A program made the translations under genes and the position numbers. Under the pieces are notes generated by a model that saw only the letters and a program-made list of their open reading frames with translations, had not been told where the DNA came from and ran no database searches. Shown here one piece after another: positions 11,072-22,419 of a stretch of 64,000 bases of DNA (positions are counted from its first letter, which is position 1; each line of letters starts with the position of its first letter). This DNA comes from Gnetum montanum. Lineage: Eukaryota > Streptophyta > Gnetopsida > Gnetales > Gnetaceae. Location of the stretch: assembly GCA_015680685.1 (NCBI GenBank), contig MNCI01000614.1, forward strand, positions 277,898-341,897, read 5' to 3'.

Positions 11072-13640
11072 CACCAACCCACCAACATTACTTGTGCTAC
11101 TACTATCAATCGCAGTGGAAATCCTTCACAACATCGAAAGCATCCTTTCTTTAGGCATGACCATATAAAGGGACAACAAAGTTCCAACACCACTGCATCC
11201 TGCCACTCAACATAAGTTCAACACTGTGGTGCATCTTTCTCCTCAAACTCAACACCTCCTGTTACTTTATCAAGGTCACCAATTAATACTCCAACAACCG
11301 TGCGGCCCAATGAATATAGCCACATAGGGAGACATATCGATCCTCGCATACCATCTTATGGTTAAGGGCACCATAGTGGGTCAACTTCATATCAATTAAA
11401 CTCATCTTCTAACTTGCCCCACTATGTCAACTTCAATCAATGTGTGAACCCCAATTTGGGTACATTCCAACCACCACATCAAAAACACCTAATGGTTTGA
11501 ATATGATTGGGTTCCAATATTTCTGAAATGCATGTATCCAACCCTTCCATTTATTAATTCTCACCATGATTAAAAGTTTAGTTATAGGGGATATTCCCCA
11601 TTCTAACAAACAGAATTAATAAATGTTTTTCCTTTTCTTTAATTTTATAATTTTTTGTTTTTTAGTTTTTTATCTTTCAATTTGTTGTTTTAGCTTTTTA
11701 TTTATTATTTTGTCTTTTTATCTTTTTATGGGTAATCTCATCTATGGATAAAACACTCATGTGACTCATTGGTCGAGGTGTTGTTCTATGTTATCAAGTC
11801 TCAAGTAACTAATTATTTGGACAACGAGCCCACCACATCCACACAAAAATTCTATTAATAAGAGGTTATACTCTAGGTACAATGATATTCTTATCATCAT
11901 AAAAAGTTAAAAGTAATTTTGTGCTCATTTTGCCCAGAGCAAAAAATGATGGACTAAGAGGGAATGACTAGGGTGTGACATCAAGGGAACTTGTGGATTC
12001 TCTTTGGTGACATTTGTAGGAGTTATCATGTAGCCTAGTTGTACTAAGATCCTTGTAGAGCTAACAAAAATGGGAGTAAGAGTAATAAAGGTACTTAATA
12101 AAAAAACAAAAAAAATACCCAATGCTATTCTAGGGGGTCCCATTGGAAAGACATGCACCCATGCCTAAAGGTAGGTAGCTTCTCTAAATTAAGCATTCAA
12201 AAAGAAAAAAAAAGGAGAAGAGAAAGTGTGCTAAAGTGGCTAGAAGAAATGTGTTATAAAGAAATTCCAAATCATTCCTCCCTTGAACAAAATGCCAAGT
12301 GATTGTATCCCTTGCTGTCATGATGCTCTTATGGTTGTCCATCATTGAATAAAGCAATGCGATGTCACTAATCGGAGGATGGACTTGGTCTTGATTTTGG
12401 AGCGACGGGCTAATGACACATTAATCATGCCCTACACTCAAGATTCATTATGCCCTGGGTTAGTTACCTCATGTTCCAATCCTTGCAATCCCTTCTATGA
12501 TTCATCCCATCTCACTGTTCAAGAATTTTTGACTTGTGTCTTTTGTGGCATAGAATTCATACCTCATCGTGGTCGTATCTAACATATGTGTGTTTTATTG
12601 CGTTAGTATAGATTACATTTAACCCTTCTAGTATCTATGGACATTTTTATGTGTGGTTACACAAGGGAATTATAGGTTAGAACCTACTTTGGGGAGGACC
12701 CACTTGCGTGAATTTTGTAATTTATCCTTGTTGCACACCACCACATCATTTTATACCCTTTAAACACTTCATTGCCAAATCTATTCTTTCCTTCATCATC
12801 ATGTTATCAAACATTCCTCAAAACCATTACGTGTCCTTTGATGTGTCATCTAAAAAAACTAGGTCCAACATTAAAATTTTAGGGAAACTTCCTTGAAAAA
12901 AATTTCTAACTCTAAAATCACACTAAGTAAAGAATTCAACAATTACTAAAGGCAATAAGTAAGGTATGAAATAATTGAACTTCTTTCAATAACCTTACTA
13001 AGAATTGATCTTTGTATGATTATAGATGGCCCCTAAAAGAGGACAATATGGAGGACCTTCTCAAGGTGCAACTAAATGTGCAGGGGGAGGCAGAAGCCAA
13101 GGACCTCATGTAGAGCATGCGGAGTGGGAGGCACAATCATTTAGCATCCATCAGGGAACTCCTATCACTACACAATTTGGCCAAGAAAAAGGTGGAGAGG
13201 TTAGGGCTCGAGCCTATGAACAGGAACAATGACTATTTGTGGCATGGCATGTCAAGGCCAATCAAGTGTTTTCGCAACTTCCATGTCCATGGAAAGTGTC
13301 AACTACATCAAACATTGGAGCATTAGCATGGATGATACAGGATCCCTAAACTGAAGATGAAAAACTCTAGGCACTCCTTTAGAGCCACCAAATCCCAAAG
13401 CCTAGAGCACAAGACAAGGGGAAGCAACCCATGGAGAAGCTACCACCACCTGGAACCACATGAGTTCCAATAAAATTTTGCAATTTTGTAATTTTATGTT
13501 CATGCCCTAATTTTGTTCTATTCAATTCTCCACTGTGGCATGAATAATTCCTAGTCAGTCAATAATCCCATACCTATCCATTGTGTAATCAATGGGGCTT
13601 GTTATCATTTTGTATGACTCAAGGATGAGTTTTCATTCAA
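11072..13640 (+). other. Non-coding interior of element A
   Basis: Small ORFs (for example 13026-13232, Gly/Arg-rich) have no recognisable domain. No RT, RNase H or integrase motif appears in any frame. It may be filler or a decayed extra ORF. Confidence 0.55.
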
Positions 13641-13651
13641 TTGTGGGGGTA
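13641..13651 (+). other. Polypurine tract of element A
   Basis: TTGTGGGGGTA directly precedes the 3' LTR and is the expected plus-strand priming site. The analogous place before the F LTR (on the flipped block, just before 19133) has a related sequence context (CTCAAGGA..AG.TTTTCATT), which supports kinship of A and F. Confidence 0.65.
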
Positions 13652-14505
13652 TGATGAATCATGATTCATTAGGCTTCGATATCGAACCCACGATATCGCG
13701 TATGCAATATCGGGTACACAATATTGCAGCCTGGCCAGTGATATTGGATACATGATATTGTGACTCGTGTGTGGGCCTATAAATACACATGTAGGCACAA
13801 GGAGTCAGGGAGTAAGTTAGTAGTTCATTTTAGAAGTTAGCTTTTATTTTTAGTTCTTCTCAACTCTTTCTCCCAGTGCATGCCCACAGTGCGATGATTG
13901 TAATTGTACAACACCTTCATTCAAGTGTGACGTACTTGGACATGTGCATGACCAGAAATAAAGATTGAGATTACTTCATCATTGCGACATTCACTTAGTT
14001 TAATTATTTAATTTTTATTTATTGCTTTCATAATTAATCTTTCTCTACCTTCCTCTCCTATCCCTGTTATTAAATGCGAAATGAGTACGACTTAATCACG
14101 AGCATTGAAGTGTGACTACTTGGTATCCTAGTAGCATACCTAGGACATGTGCTTGGTAATCCCAGAAGTAGTGCACGAGGTCTAAGATGTGTATGGATGA
14201 TTAAGGATGGATGCTTATTGCACTTAGGATAGCTTAGACTTTCTCCCCCTTTTCCTCTTAGCTTAAACATGTTATTTTCCATTGCCTCTAGGAGTAGCAC
14301 TAGTTCAGGACTACATCATACACCTCACTTTAAACTAAACCATACATGACAAAGAAAATACTAGTCTAGCTGGCAAGACAATGAACTGCAATCAATGAGT
14401 AACTATCTAGATACCACAACTAGCCCATCTACGGAGTTCGACCGGATCGTGCATGAAATGCTCGTATTCGTATGGTTGAGTGTAGGGGTACCTAGCCACT
14501 CATCA
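13652..14505 (+). repeat. 3' LTR of element A
   Basis: About 854 bp and co-linear with 8312-9151, including the TATA box at 13778-13785. Many differences from the 5' LTR are transitions that destroy CG dinucleotides, as expected from cytosine methylation. The perfect palindrome of the 5' copy is broken here. Confidence 0.9.
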
Positions 14506-14518
14506 ATAACTTAGCATT

Positions 14519-14587
14519 ATCCACTAGAATCGAACACATGACTTGGAACTTTTAAATCAAAAGTCTTACCACTAGGCTAATACCTCA
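14519..14587 (-). repeat. tRNA-like sequence (tRNA pseudogene or SINE head)
   Basis: Read on the minus strand, there is a good A box (TTAGCCTAGTGG, 14569-14580) and B box (GTGTTCGATTC, 14527-14537). Between them an anticodon-like hairpin ACTTT/AAAGT encloses a 7-nt loop. The acceptor and T stems pair poorly and the position-33 T is missing, so it is not a functional tRNA. A tRNA-derived SINE head is the likely alternative, its body having been interrupted by element A. Confidence 0.5.
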
Positions 14588-17500
14588 CTATTAGTCAAGG
14601 ATCAGTATAATTGAATGTAAATGCCTATACAAGTTGCCTTACAGAAAGTGTACAAAATTATTTTTATTTCAACAACTAGTGATTATTTCCTTAAAAAATT
14701 AGTTGTAAGAGATTAATGGCTAGCCTAAGAAAATATTGATATGTTGAAAAATGAATATTTGAGGGAAGGAAATGTGATAGAAAATGGGAAAAAGAATGCA
14801 TCTCTTAAAAAAGAGACAAATCAATTTGGTTGCAAGTGATGATGGTTAGCAAGTAGGTGTGAAGATAGTACAAAAATGTATTGTTAAATCACATGTGTGG
14901 CTACATTTTAAAGTCACTTTATTATTATACTATGTTAATGCTTAGGTTGAATTTTATTTTAAACCAACCTATGTATATGTTAGCTCTATTAAAGTCCTTT
15001 ACTACAATTCTACATTCCTAAATTTGATGATATAGTAGTTGTAGACTTTCTTGGTGTAGTGAGATGTACTTTGATAGATTAAATCTTACATTCAAATTAA
15101 CCTATCGTAGGCTAGAGGACAAGTCTTACTTCCAATGTAATCCTTTATAGGTGCTTTTAGCATGTTTGCTGTTGTTTGCTACATTCATTGCTTCATCTCA
15201 AATATCTTGTGTAACAAAATAGATGAAGCAAAGCTTTCCAAGTAATATGAGAACTCTCTTAATTAAAATAGTGTTAAAATTTAAACTTCACAAAACCATC
15301 ATAAATAATATCAAAATCCATTTTGAACAGCTATGAGTGAACGTTATCATTTTTTAAAACAACTTAAAAGTATTTTGTTAGTTGTCAAATTTAGATATGA
15401 AATAGAACTAAGAATTTTCTTCATGTGATCTTTGAGATCAACCAAAAACCTAATAATACCTCTTAGTGCAAGGGATATAAATTGAATCAATGCATAAATG
15501 ATGTAAAATAGGATGAGGAAATATCCAAAGCAAAAGTCCAAACATAATCTCCTCTAATCATAGAAAAACAAGTTGTTGGATGCTATTTTCACCTGTTTAT
15601 GGATGCTTCATATTTTAGTAAAATTTAAGTTTATTTTAGGGGAAGCATACTTCAGCTTTCACATGCCTATAGGTATCAAAATAATTATTTATAGTCTATT
15701 TTTTAAAATTTCAAAGATCCAAAACCAATACAATAATGGAGAAAGCCTACTAGCTTTGATGATTATGGAAGGCTAAGCATAGGACATATTGTGAAATGGT
15801 TGTTATGTTGCCACTCTCATGGCTCAAATTTGTAATATATATATTGAAATAAAAAAAATTAAATCTAGAGAAAATTGCAACATTTACATTGCTTTTTGAC
15901 TGAATGCTTGTTTAAATCTAGGTAAAGAGGTTTAGTACCTAAACTCTTTTAACAAGCAAGTGGATGCTTACCCTAGGTCCATCGATCCATTCTAATACAT
16001 TACTACAAAGACTTTTAAAATCACTTTTCATACTTTAACAATGAGCCATATTTCACTTGATTAAATCATGAAAAATGTTAATGTGTTATGAATTTACTTA
16101 AGTTATCTTGGTTGCATATTTTCATCCTATAAATAGTCAATAATTTAGGGTTTTAGTCCCTCTACCTACTCATGTCACTTGTGATTGTTCACATTGTTAA
16201 GTTTTGAGTTTTATAGTTTATAACGATAGGAATAGGTAAACATAGTGTTGTTTTTAGAGTTGATCTATCCAAGATGAAATAAGGTATAGTCAACTAATCC
16301 TTGAGGAAAGTCGTTAACAGAATCCAAGATAGGTGAAACCTTTTTGGACCAACTACTCTTTTAAAATGGTCAATTCTATATCAACTCCAGTTAATCTATT
16401 TCCTTGACATTTTGTGGATATCATGGTTTTTGATATTCATTATGAATTTTCTCTCATAGATCTTAAGATGATATTTTATGTAGCATGTGGTCCCATCCTA
16501 TAGCTTGTTTAAGTTGCACTAAGTTGGTAGGCTCTACTAGAACGTTTTTGACCCTTCATGCATGTTCATATGTAGATTTAGGTGGCAGAAGCTAGGAGCT
16601 TGATGGTGATGGGGCTTGATTGATGGAATTTCTTTCATCTATTCTTACATTTAGTTTTCTTTTGAGATTTCATGTATTAATGGCTATGATGTAATGAGAC
16701 GAGGAACCATGTTATTAACTCTTTGAGATTATAGTTATGTTATGATTTATGAATTATATTATGAGCACTCCAATGTGGATATTCTATTTTACCATTCACT
16801 TTGGTTTAAGTTTTATAATGCTTATGGATGATTCTTTATTAATTTTATGAGCATTATGACGTCACATGACCTAAGCATAAGGTTTGTGTAATTTAATCAT
16901 GAATAATTTTATGAGTTAAATTATGGGGTATGACAAGTTGGTACATAACATGGTTTTAGATCAATGGTTAGAGTTAGTTTTTAAAGATGCTTTTAAGGCA
17001 AAAGGAAAGTAATAATGTAAGTTCCAACAAAAAAGCAACAACAATTTCTCCAAACAATGGTGAACTTTTTGAGCAATGGAAGGAATGAAGGTGGAGCCTG
17101 AAGTGACATTATTTATTGCTTGTTTTCATTCAAGATAATAATTAGGCCTCTCACTTACATTTAAAATTTAAAAAGGTATAAATTGTGAGAAGAGTGAATA
17201 TAATTTTTCTTTGATGAAATGTATTGATATAAATTGAGTTTCCATCATAATATATCATATTTTTCTAATGAAGTTTTACAAATGATGCTCAATTCTCTAT
17301 CCTAAATTAGTTTTTTCAATCAATGTGCTCCTATAAGGGATCATCATTAAGAGACTCCATGCTTATCTTGCCAAGGTATGATCCTAGGAAGGTCGGTGAA
17401 GAAGTGAAAACCTAACCTCTTTTAAGTAGTTGTACCTAGGCTTCAACCCAAGTATTAAAACTTAAGAAACAAACATCTTATAATTAATGTACTCATATAC

Positions 17501-17995
17501 ATCTATGAATTGTATGCAGTTATAATTTGGTAATTTATTCATTTATTTCTTAATAAAAAGGTAGCAAATAGTTATGTGCTTATGTAAGAGTCTTGATATA
17601 GATATATCCTTAAATGGTGTTTGCAAATAAAATTGTTCTAAAGCTAATGTTTTTGCTAGAGTACATAATTGTTTAATGGATTCTCAAGTCCCAAGTTTAA
17701 TAAATACATCCAATTTTAGTAAAGACATTACAAATTCTCTATTGTACATATGTTTATAAAATGTAACATGATTAATAGTTACTTTAGTAACAACTAGTGT
17801 ATCTATTTTTATGGAGATTTTGCAATTGTAGTTAAAGCATTACATTATGTATGCATAAAAAATTCAAAATTGATTTTAATGAGATTTTTGTTGAATTGTT
17901 TGTCTTTACCATAGTATCTTAACTTAATTATTAAATTAAACTTATTTTTAATATATCATGATTGGTCTATTCCATAGGTAATCATTGAGCAGAAT
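14588..17995. other. AT-rich region with a probable degraded LTR
   Basis: No coding potential. Near its right part, sequence up to 16935 ends ATGACA and is followed by a tRNA-Met-like primer site, so an old LTR of unknown left limit probably lies here (perhaps about 16.4-16.94 kb). The rest shows nothing I recognise. Confidence 0.5.
16938..16953 (+). other. Degenerate tRNA-iMet primer site with LTR end
   Basis: TTGGTACATAACATGG, preceded by GGGGTATGACAAG, resembles the LTR-end/PBS junction of Tekay/Del chromoviruses and many copia elements (TTGGTATCAGAGC with LTR ending in ACA). Downstream sequence is too degraded to show gag. Confidence 0.4.
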
Positions 17996-18000
17996 ACTAT

Positions 18001-18774
18001 TGATGAGTAGCGAGCAGTTCCTACCCCCAACCATATGAATCACTAGCATTTATTAAGCAATCCAGCTGAATTGTATAGCCTTTAGCTCTCTAAGTACATT
18101 GGGTCTAGGTAGTGAATTCAATAGATGTGATCATGTCTTCTCAGTCTCACTTGTGAAGTGCAAGTGTATGGTTAGGTGTAACTGAGGCATATGATTTTTA
18201 TCATTTTATGTTTATTGTTTAAATCACCTAAGTACTAAAAATAAATTATTTAAATGATTAATTAATCTAATAACTAATTAATGTTTAACTAGTCCTAACA
18301 TAAGCATTTGTTTCCATTTATCATACATATCTTGAACCACATTGCAATGTTACTGGGTTACCAAGCGTTAAGTGCCACTAGGATTACCAAATGTTAACGT
18401 ATGCTTGAAATGGCTGTACTCATGTGCTTTAATTATTTGAATTTAATTAATTAACTAAATTTATTAAAGTAAAGTGCATGAATAATAAATGCATTAACTA
18501 AACATTAAGATAAATCCAAGTGCTGCAAGGTTTATGAAGAAATCTTGTCTTTATCACTGATCACACAGAGGTGTTTAGGTACATTAGTGCTTAAATAAAG
18601 ATCCATACACTTCTCACCCCTACTATAGGCACTTAGAAAATATTCTAACTTTTAAATGAAAAAAATGTAAGAGCTTTACTAGGATACTAACTAATGGATG
18701 TCATAAATGAGACTGGTGTGTGCATTTATATAGGCAACAGAAGACACTACATTGATTTCTATGCATCGACACAT
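18001..18774 (-). repeat. 3' LTR of element F (main part)
   Basis: On the plus strand it starts TGATGAGTAG, corresponding to an LTR 3' end of ...CTACTCATCA on the minus strand. It aligns along its length with 61585-62363 at roughly 85-88% by eye. E lacks a segment of about 45 bp that lies between AAGTGC direct repeats here. A TATATAAA box is at 18725-18732 on the minus strand. The remaining 53 bp of the LTR are at 19133-19186, in the wrong orientation. Confidence 0.75.
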
Positions 18775-19359
18775 NGTCACAACTATAGCTAGATAGCCAC
18801 AGTCATAGCCTTAACCACAACAACTATGTGCACTAGAGGTAGGAGAAGGTCTTTGGACATATCAAGAACCTCCATTGCTTGGGATTATCTGATTTTCTTC
18901 CTCATCTTCAAGCTGCCAGAGAAGTTGTACTATCAATTTTTATCATGGTGTTTAATTTTGTTATTGTGAACACCAAATTTTCTAATGATTGTAAATCTAT
19001 ATAGTTGGTCACTTAGTGTTTATTTATGTGTCATTAATTATTCAATAATCCCATACCTTCCCAAAATTTTGTAAAAAAATTATTCCTCCTTTTGTTCACT
19101 CAAGGACTAGTTTTCATTTAGTCATGGATGTATGATGAATCGTGTCCATGAGCTAAGTCAATGGGATCCCATCGACATGGGGTTTGATGTGTCGATGCAT
19201 AGAAATCAATGTAGTGTCTTCTGTTGCCTATATAAATGCACACACCAGTCTCATTTATGACATCCATTAGTTAGTATCCTAGTAAAGCTCTTACATTTTT
19301 TTCATTTAAAAGTTAGAATATTTTCTAAGTGCCTATAGTAGGGGTGAGAAGTGTATGGN
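18775..19359. other. N-bounded inverted block (likely misassembly)
   Basis: Single N characters stand at 18775 and 19359. The last 172 bases of the block (19187-19358) are the reverse complement of 18604-18774, with only one homopolymer difference. Turning the block around merges this overlap and regenerates a normal LTR start (TGATGAATC, at 19133) and polypurine-like region in the orientation of F. This is what a flipped contig with unmerged overlap looks like, not a biological palindrome. Confidence 0.75.
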
Positions 19360-21740
19360 TGATCTAGCCACTTACTTCTCCAAATTTGACCACAACCTTC
19401 TGATAGCCAGCATTGCCAAGTTTGCATAGTGAAGGCTGATGATCTCTATGTACTTTGTCATTTCATCAATCTATAGCTCTTTGAGATGGATTTTATGCTT
19501 GTTGTATTCGTTTGGTCCATCAAGGATGGGTTGCTATACATCACCTCCTTGTTGGAGGTATTAGAGGACCTCTTTCACCTTCACCTTTGTTAATTGGATG
19601 TGTTTCTCATTAATCTCCTTCTGCAAGCTGACGTGGTCCCTGTAATGGTTCTTAACCTATTCGAATTTTAGGGCCTTATTCTTCTACACAACGATTCCAA
19701 TTATAGATCTCTGGTGAAGGATATGGACCTCTTCCATGGAGAGATTACAGTTTTTAGCTGCCAGTCTTTTCAAATATATTATCATCTTGGCAAGTTGATC
19801 TTACTACTATCTCATGTATTCAACCATTTGCTCCTTTTGGAGCTCAACAATGTATAGGCGATGATTATTCTTAGTTAGATTTCCATTCTCTCGGTGAACC
19901 TCCAACAAGTCCATCCAAATGTTGTAGACGGTTGCATCAGCTAAGGACTAGTCAAAGATCACCGACTCCTTGGCATACTTAGCCTCTTGGAGTTTGAACT
20001 AAAGCTACTAAAAATCTTCATCCCTAGTTATTGCTTGGCATAGTATTATGGAATTAGTGAGATAGGATTTAAGTTTTTCAGCCTCCACAACCAAGCATTG
20101 GTTTTCAGATTTTTCTATTTCAAGCTGAGCCTCTATGATGATGCACTTGCTCCTTGCCTTCAACAGTGCCAACTGGGCAGTAGCAATGTCATCTAGAAGG
20201 TCATAGACCTTTAGAATTGGTTGTTGGGTTTCTACCAGTTGTTTCAGTAACTTCTTATGCTAGGTTACACTAAGTCTCCCACTAACTATTCTTATAGACA
20301 TATGCACATCTTTGAGTATAGCACTATCTAGCATAGATGCCATAGGAACATTTAGAGCCTTGCCTACTTGGTCTACCACCACCTCAGCTATCATTTCTTG
20401 CCCTTGGTGCTGCATTACCAAGACAATCATCCCATCACCTTCCTCCAAGCACACTTGGAAGGTAGCGACATTCCTAGATATTTATGGGAATAGCTACTAT
20501 TCTAGAATGGATATTGTTAACTCTCAGGCATATAGATTCAAGTTTATGGGTGCCTACATTCTTCAGGTAGTGAAAGTTATCATCATGTCCTTCAACCAGC
20601 TTATTGTATGAGTTACTTCATTCAAATGGCTTAACGCTGGTCAATAGATAGACAGGTTACCACTCGGACTAACATTTTGCTACTGCAAGAGTTGTTCTTG
20701 GAGCTTTTGCATATGCTTCATGGTAGCACGTGCCTTTGGCATTGCTTCATGAGTGGGTGGTGGTGGTAGCTACTCCTCTTCCTTGGTCATGGTAGGAAAC
20801 TTATCTTTAATAATTTCTACCTACGAGGTGGTAGGAGCATGTCTCATTGTGTCATTGGTGTAGCAAGCTATACCTATCCTTTTGTATAGTCTTTGAATAA
20901 GACATGGAAAGGGGAGTGCCTTTCTCCCATGTTCATTTTCTTTAAACCTCTTATCTATCTCCAAATAGATCAGCTGTGGGAGGTTAATGGGCTATTTTCT
21001 GCTTAGAGTGATCCATGCACGAGTGGAGAAGGTAGTCACCTTACTGGGCCTTATCATTGAATTAAGGTGGTAGGCCATTATCTTGAAGCATGTATGTTCC
21101 ACCATGGTGAGTGCATCATATTCTTTGTGATTCACTCCATAGCATCATTGGACCCACTCCTTTTTGACCTTTGGGTCCACTTGTGTAGAGATCTCTGCTA
21201 GCTTTGTCCCATTTTTAGGTAGGCCAAGGGCCTCTGAAATGGCCTCTATTGAGTATGACACACATATGTCCTTGATTTTCATGATGACATTAGGTTGCCT
21301 ATTGTTCTAGAAGAGATAGGTCTCTCCCATGTACCACTCTCCATTAGAAGTGATGATTGGCCAAATGGAAGAGCTTTGTAGTTGTGTTCTAATATTCCTT
21401 GGGGTAAAGTCTAGCATGGTACCATAGTTTAATTCTTAGAGAACTGAATTTTGGATATTTCTCAATTGAATCTGCCTAAGACAGGCATTAGTCAACATGA
21501 CCTCAAGGCTAGCCTTGGTCCTAGTGCCTCATCCCAGTGGAATTACTCTATATTATCTTGGGGAATCTATTGAATAGATTCCACTTTGGACTCCCCGTGA
21601 AGAGCTCCCATTGCATGAGTTTCTATTGCTTGCTCCTATGGTTGTTCTTGTTGGCCCCTTTTAGTTCTAGGCTACTTGTCCCATGGTTTGAGCAGTCCTC
21701 CTTCCCATGGTTGCTTAGGTCTTCGTGTCATCTGTAATCA
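19360..21740 (-). pseudogene. Env-like / plant transposon-protein ORF of element F
   Basis: The broken minus-strand frame near 21300-21180 reads MKIKDICVSYSIEAISEALG followed by LPKNGTKL. It then reads YDALTMVEHTCFKIMAYHLN, INLPQLIYLEIDKRF and LPFPCLIQRLYKRIGIA. This matches the layout of the domain called putative plant transposon protein in the extra ORF of Athila-type elements. The following 1.2 kb encodes a Lys/Glu/Leu-rich, probably coiled-coil segment. Its position just upstream of the 3' LTR fits Athila's env-like ORF. There are many in-frame stops. Confidence 0.6.
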
Positions 21741-22419
21741 TAACATGATCATGGATTAGCATTTGATGTGTAACTTTGAAACACTTTAGTACCTTATCTT
21801 CTTGGGTTAGTTACACTTGGCTAAGTTGTGATCATGGTAGATTTAATTATTTTAATATTATTTCATTTTAATGTTTACTACAGTTTGTTAGAAAGGTTGA
21901 ACTCTCATAAATTAGTGATTTCAATATTAGTTTATTGGTTAAACCTTGTGGGATTTAGAAAAAAAATTCAAAAAAAAAATTTCATTAAAAACCTAAGGTT
22001 TGTGGCCCCTACGATGTAAAGCCCACCTCTAGTAGCTAAAGGAATGAAAAATGAGGTTAATTGGACAAGTGGTTTGAAAGATATAGACATTGGAGGGTTT
22101 GCGGCTTTGAAAAATTGTAAAATATCCTCTTACATTTGATGCTAATAGAAAAAACTTCCAAAGTGTTACGCTATGTTTATAGTATTTTTTCCATGCATCG
22201 ATAGGATCATGTTGATGAAGTTAGCTTTCATCAACAAGGTGAAAATAGAAAATTTTCTATGTTTTGAATAATTAGGAAAATCAAGGAGTTTTTATATGAA
22301 ACTGGAGTCCAAAGGAAGCCCAAGAAGTCTAGACCATAATGAAATGCATGAAGAGGACTAGATAATGCACAAAGAAGGAGATTTTTTTAGGAGAATGATG
22401 GAGAAATGCTAGGAAGGAT
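21741..22419 (-). other. Interior of F left of B, no gene seen
   Basis: AT-rich sequence between the env-like ORF and the LTR of B. No integrase motif is visible. AGGAT (22415-22419) borders B and would be B's target duplication if its other copy could be found. Confidence 0.4.

Larger units (their letters stand above)
8307..14510 (+). mobile_element. Element A: complete non-autonomous gag-only LTR retrotransposon with TSD
   Basis: Two direct LTRs (8312-9151 and 13652-14505) begin TGATGAATC and end ACTCATCA. They are flanked by the identical 5-bp duplication ATAAC (8307-8311 and 14506-14510). A primer site follows the 5' LTR and a G-rich purine tract precedes the 3' LTR. The 4.5-kb interior holds one degraded gag-like region. 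I see no protease, RT, RNase H or integrase motif in any frame, so the element must have relied on proteins from another element. It is probably related to Athila-type elements, because it shares the tRNA-Asp-type primer site and similar LTR termini with F and E. By-eye LTR divergence is roughly 10%, so it is an old insertion. Confidence 0.88.
18001..22419 (-). mobile_element. Element F: Athila-like 3' part (env-like ORF plus 3' LTR)
   Basis: On the minus strand the order is env-like/transposon-protein ORF (21740 to 19360), then 3' LTR (ending at 18001). The LTR is homologous to that of E (61585-62363). The flank on the left is ACTAT (17996-18000). Integrase and upstream pol are missing. The right limit is where the LTR of B begins, so B probably inserted into this element. 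The 18776-19358 block is apparently inverted by an assembly error. Confidence 0.65.

Noticed and set aside
16200-17400. Possible copia or chromovirus gag after the 16938 primer-like site
   Set aside because: No frame longer than a few dozen codons and no capsid or zinc-knuckle motif. Only the LTR-PBS junction is called, at low confidence.
18604-19358. Large near-perfect inverted repeat
   Set aside because: Its ends coincide with single Ns and the middle block restores a normal LTR when reversed, so it is treated as an assembly artefact.
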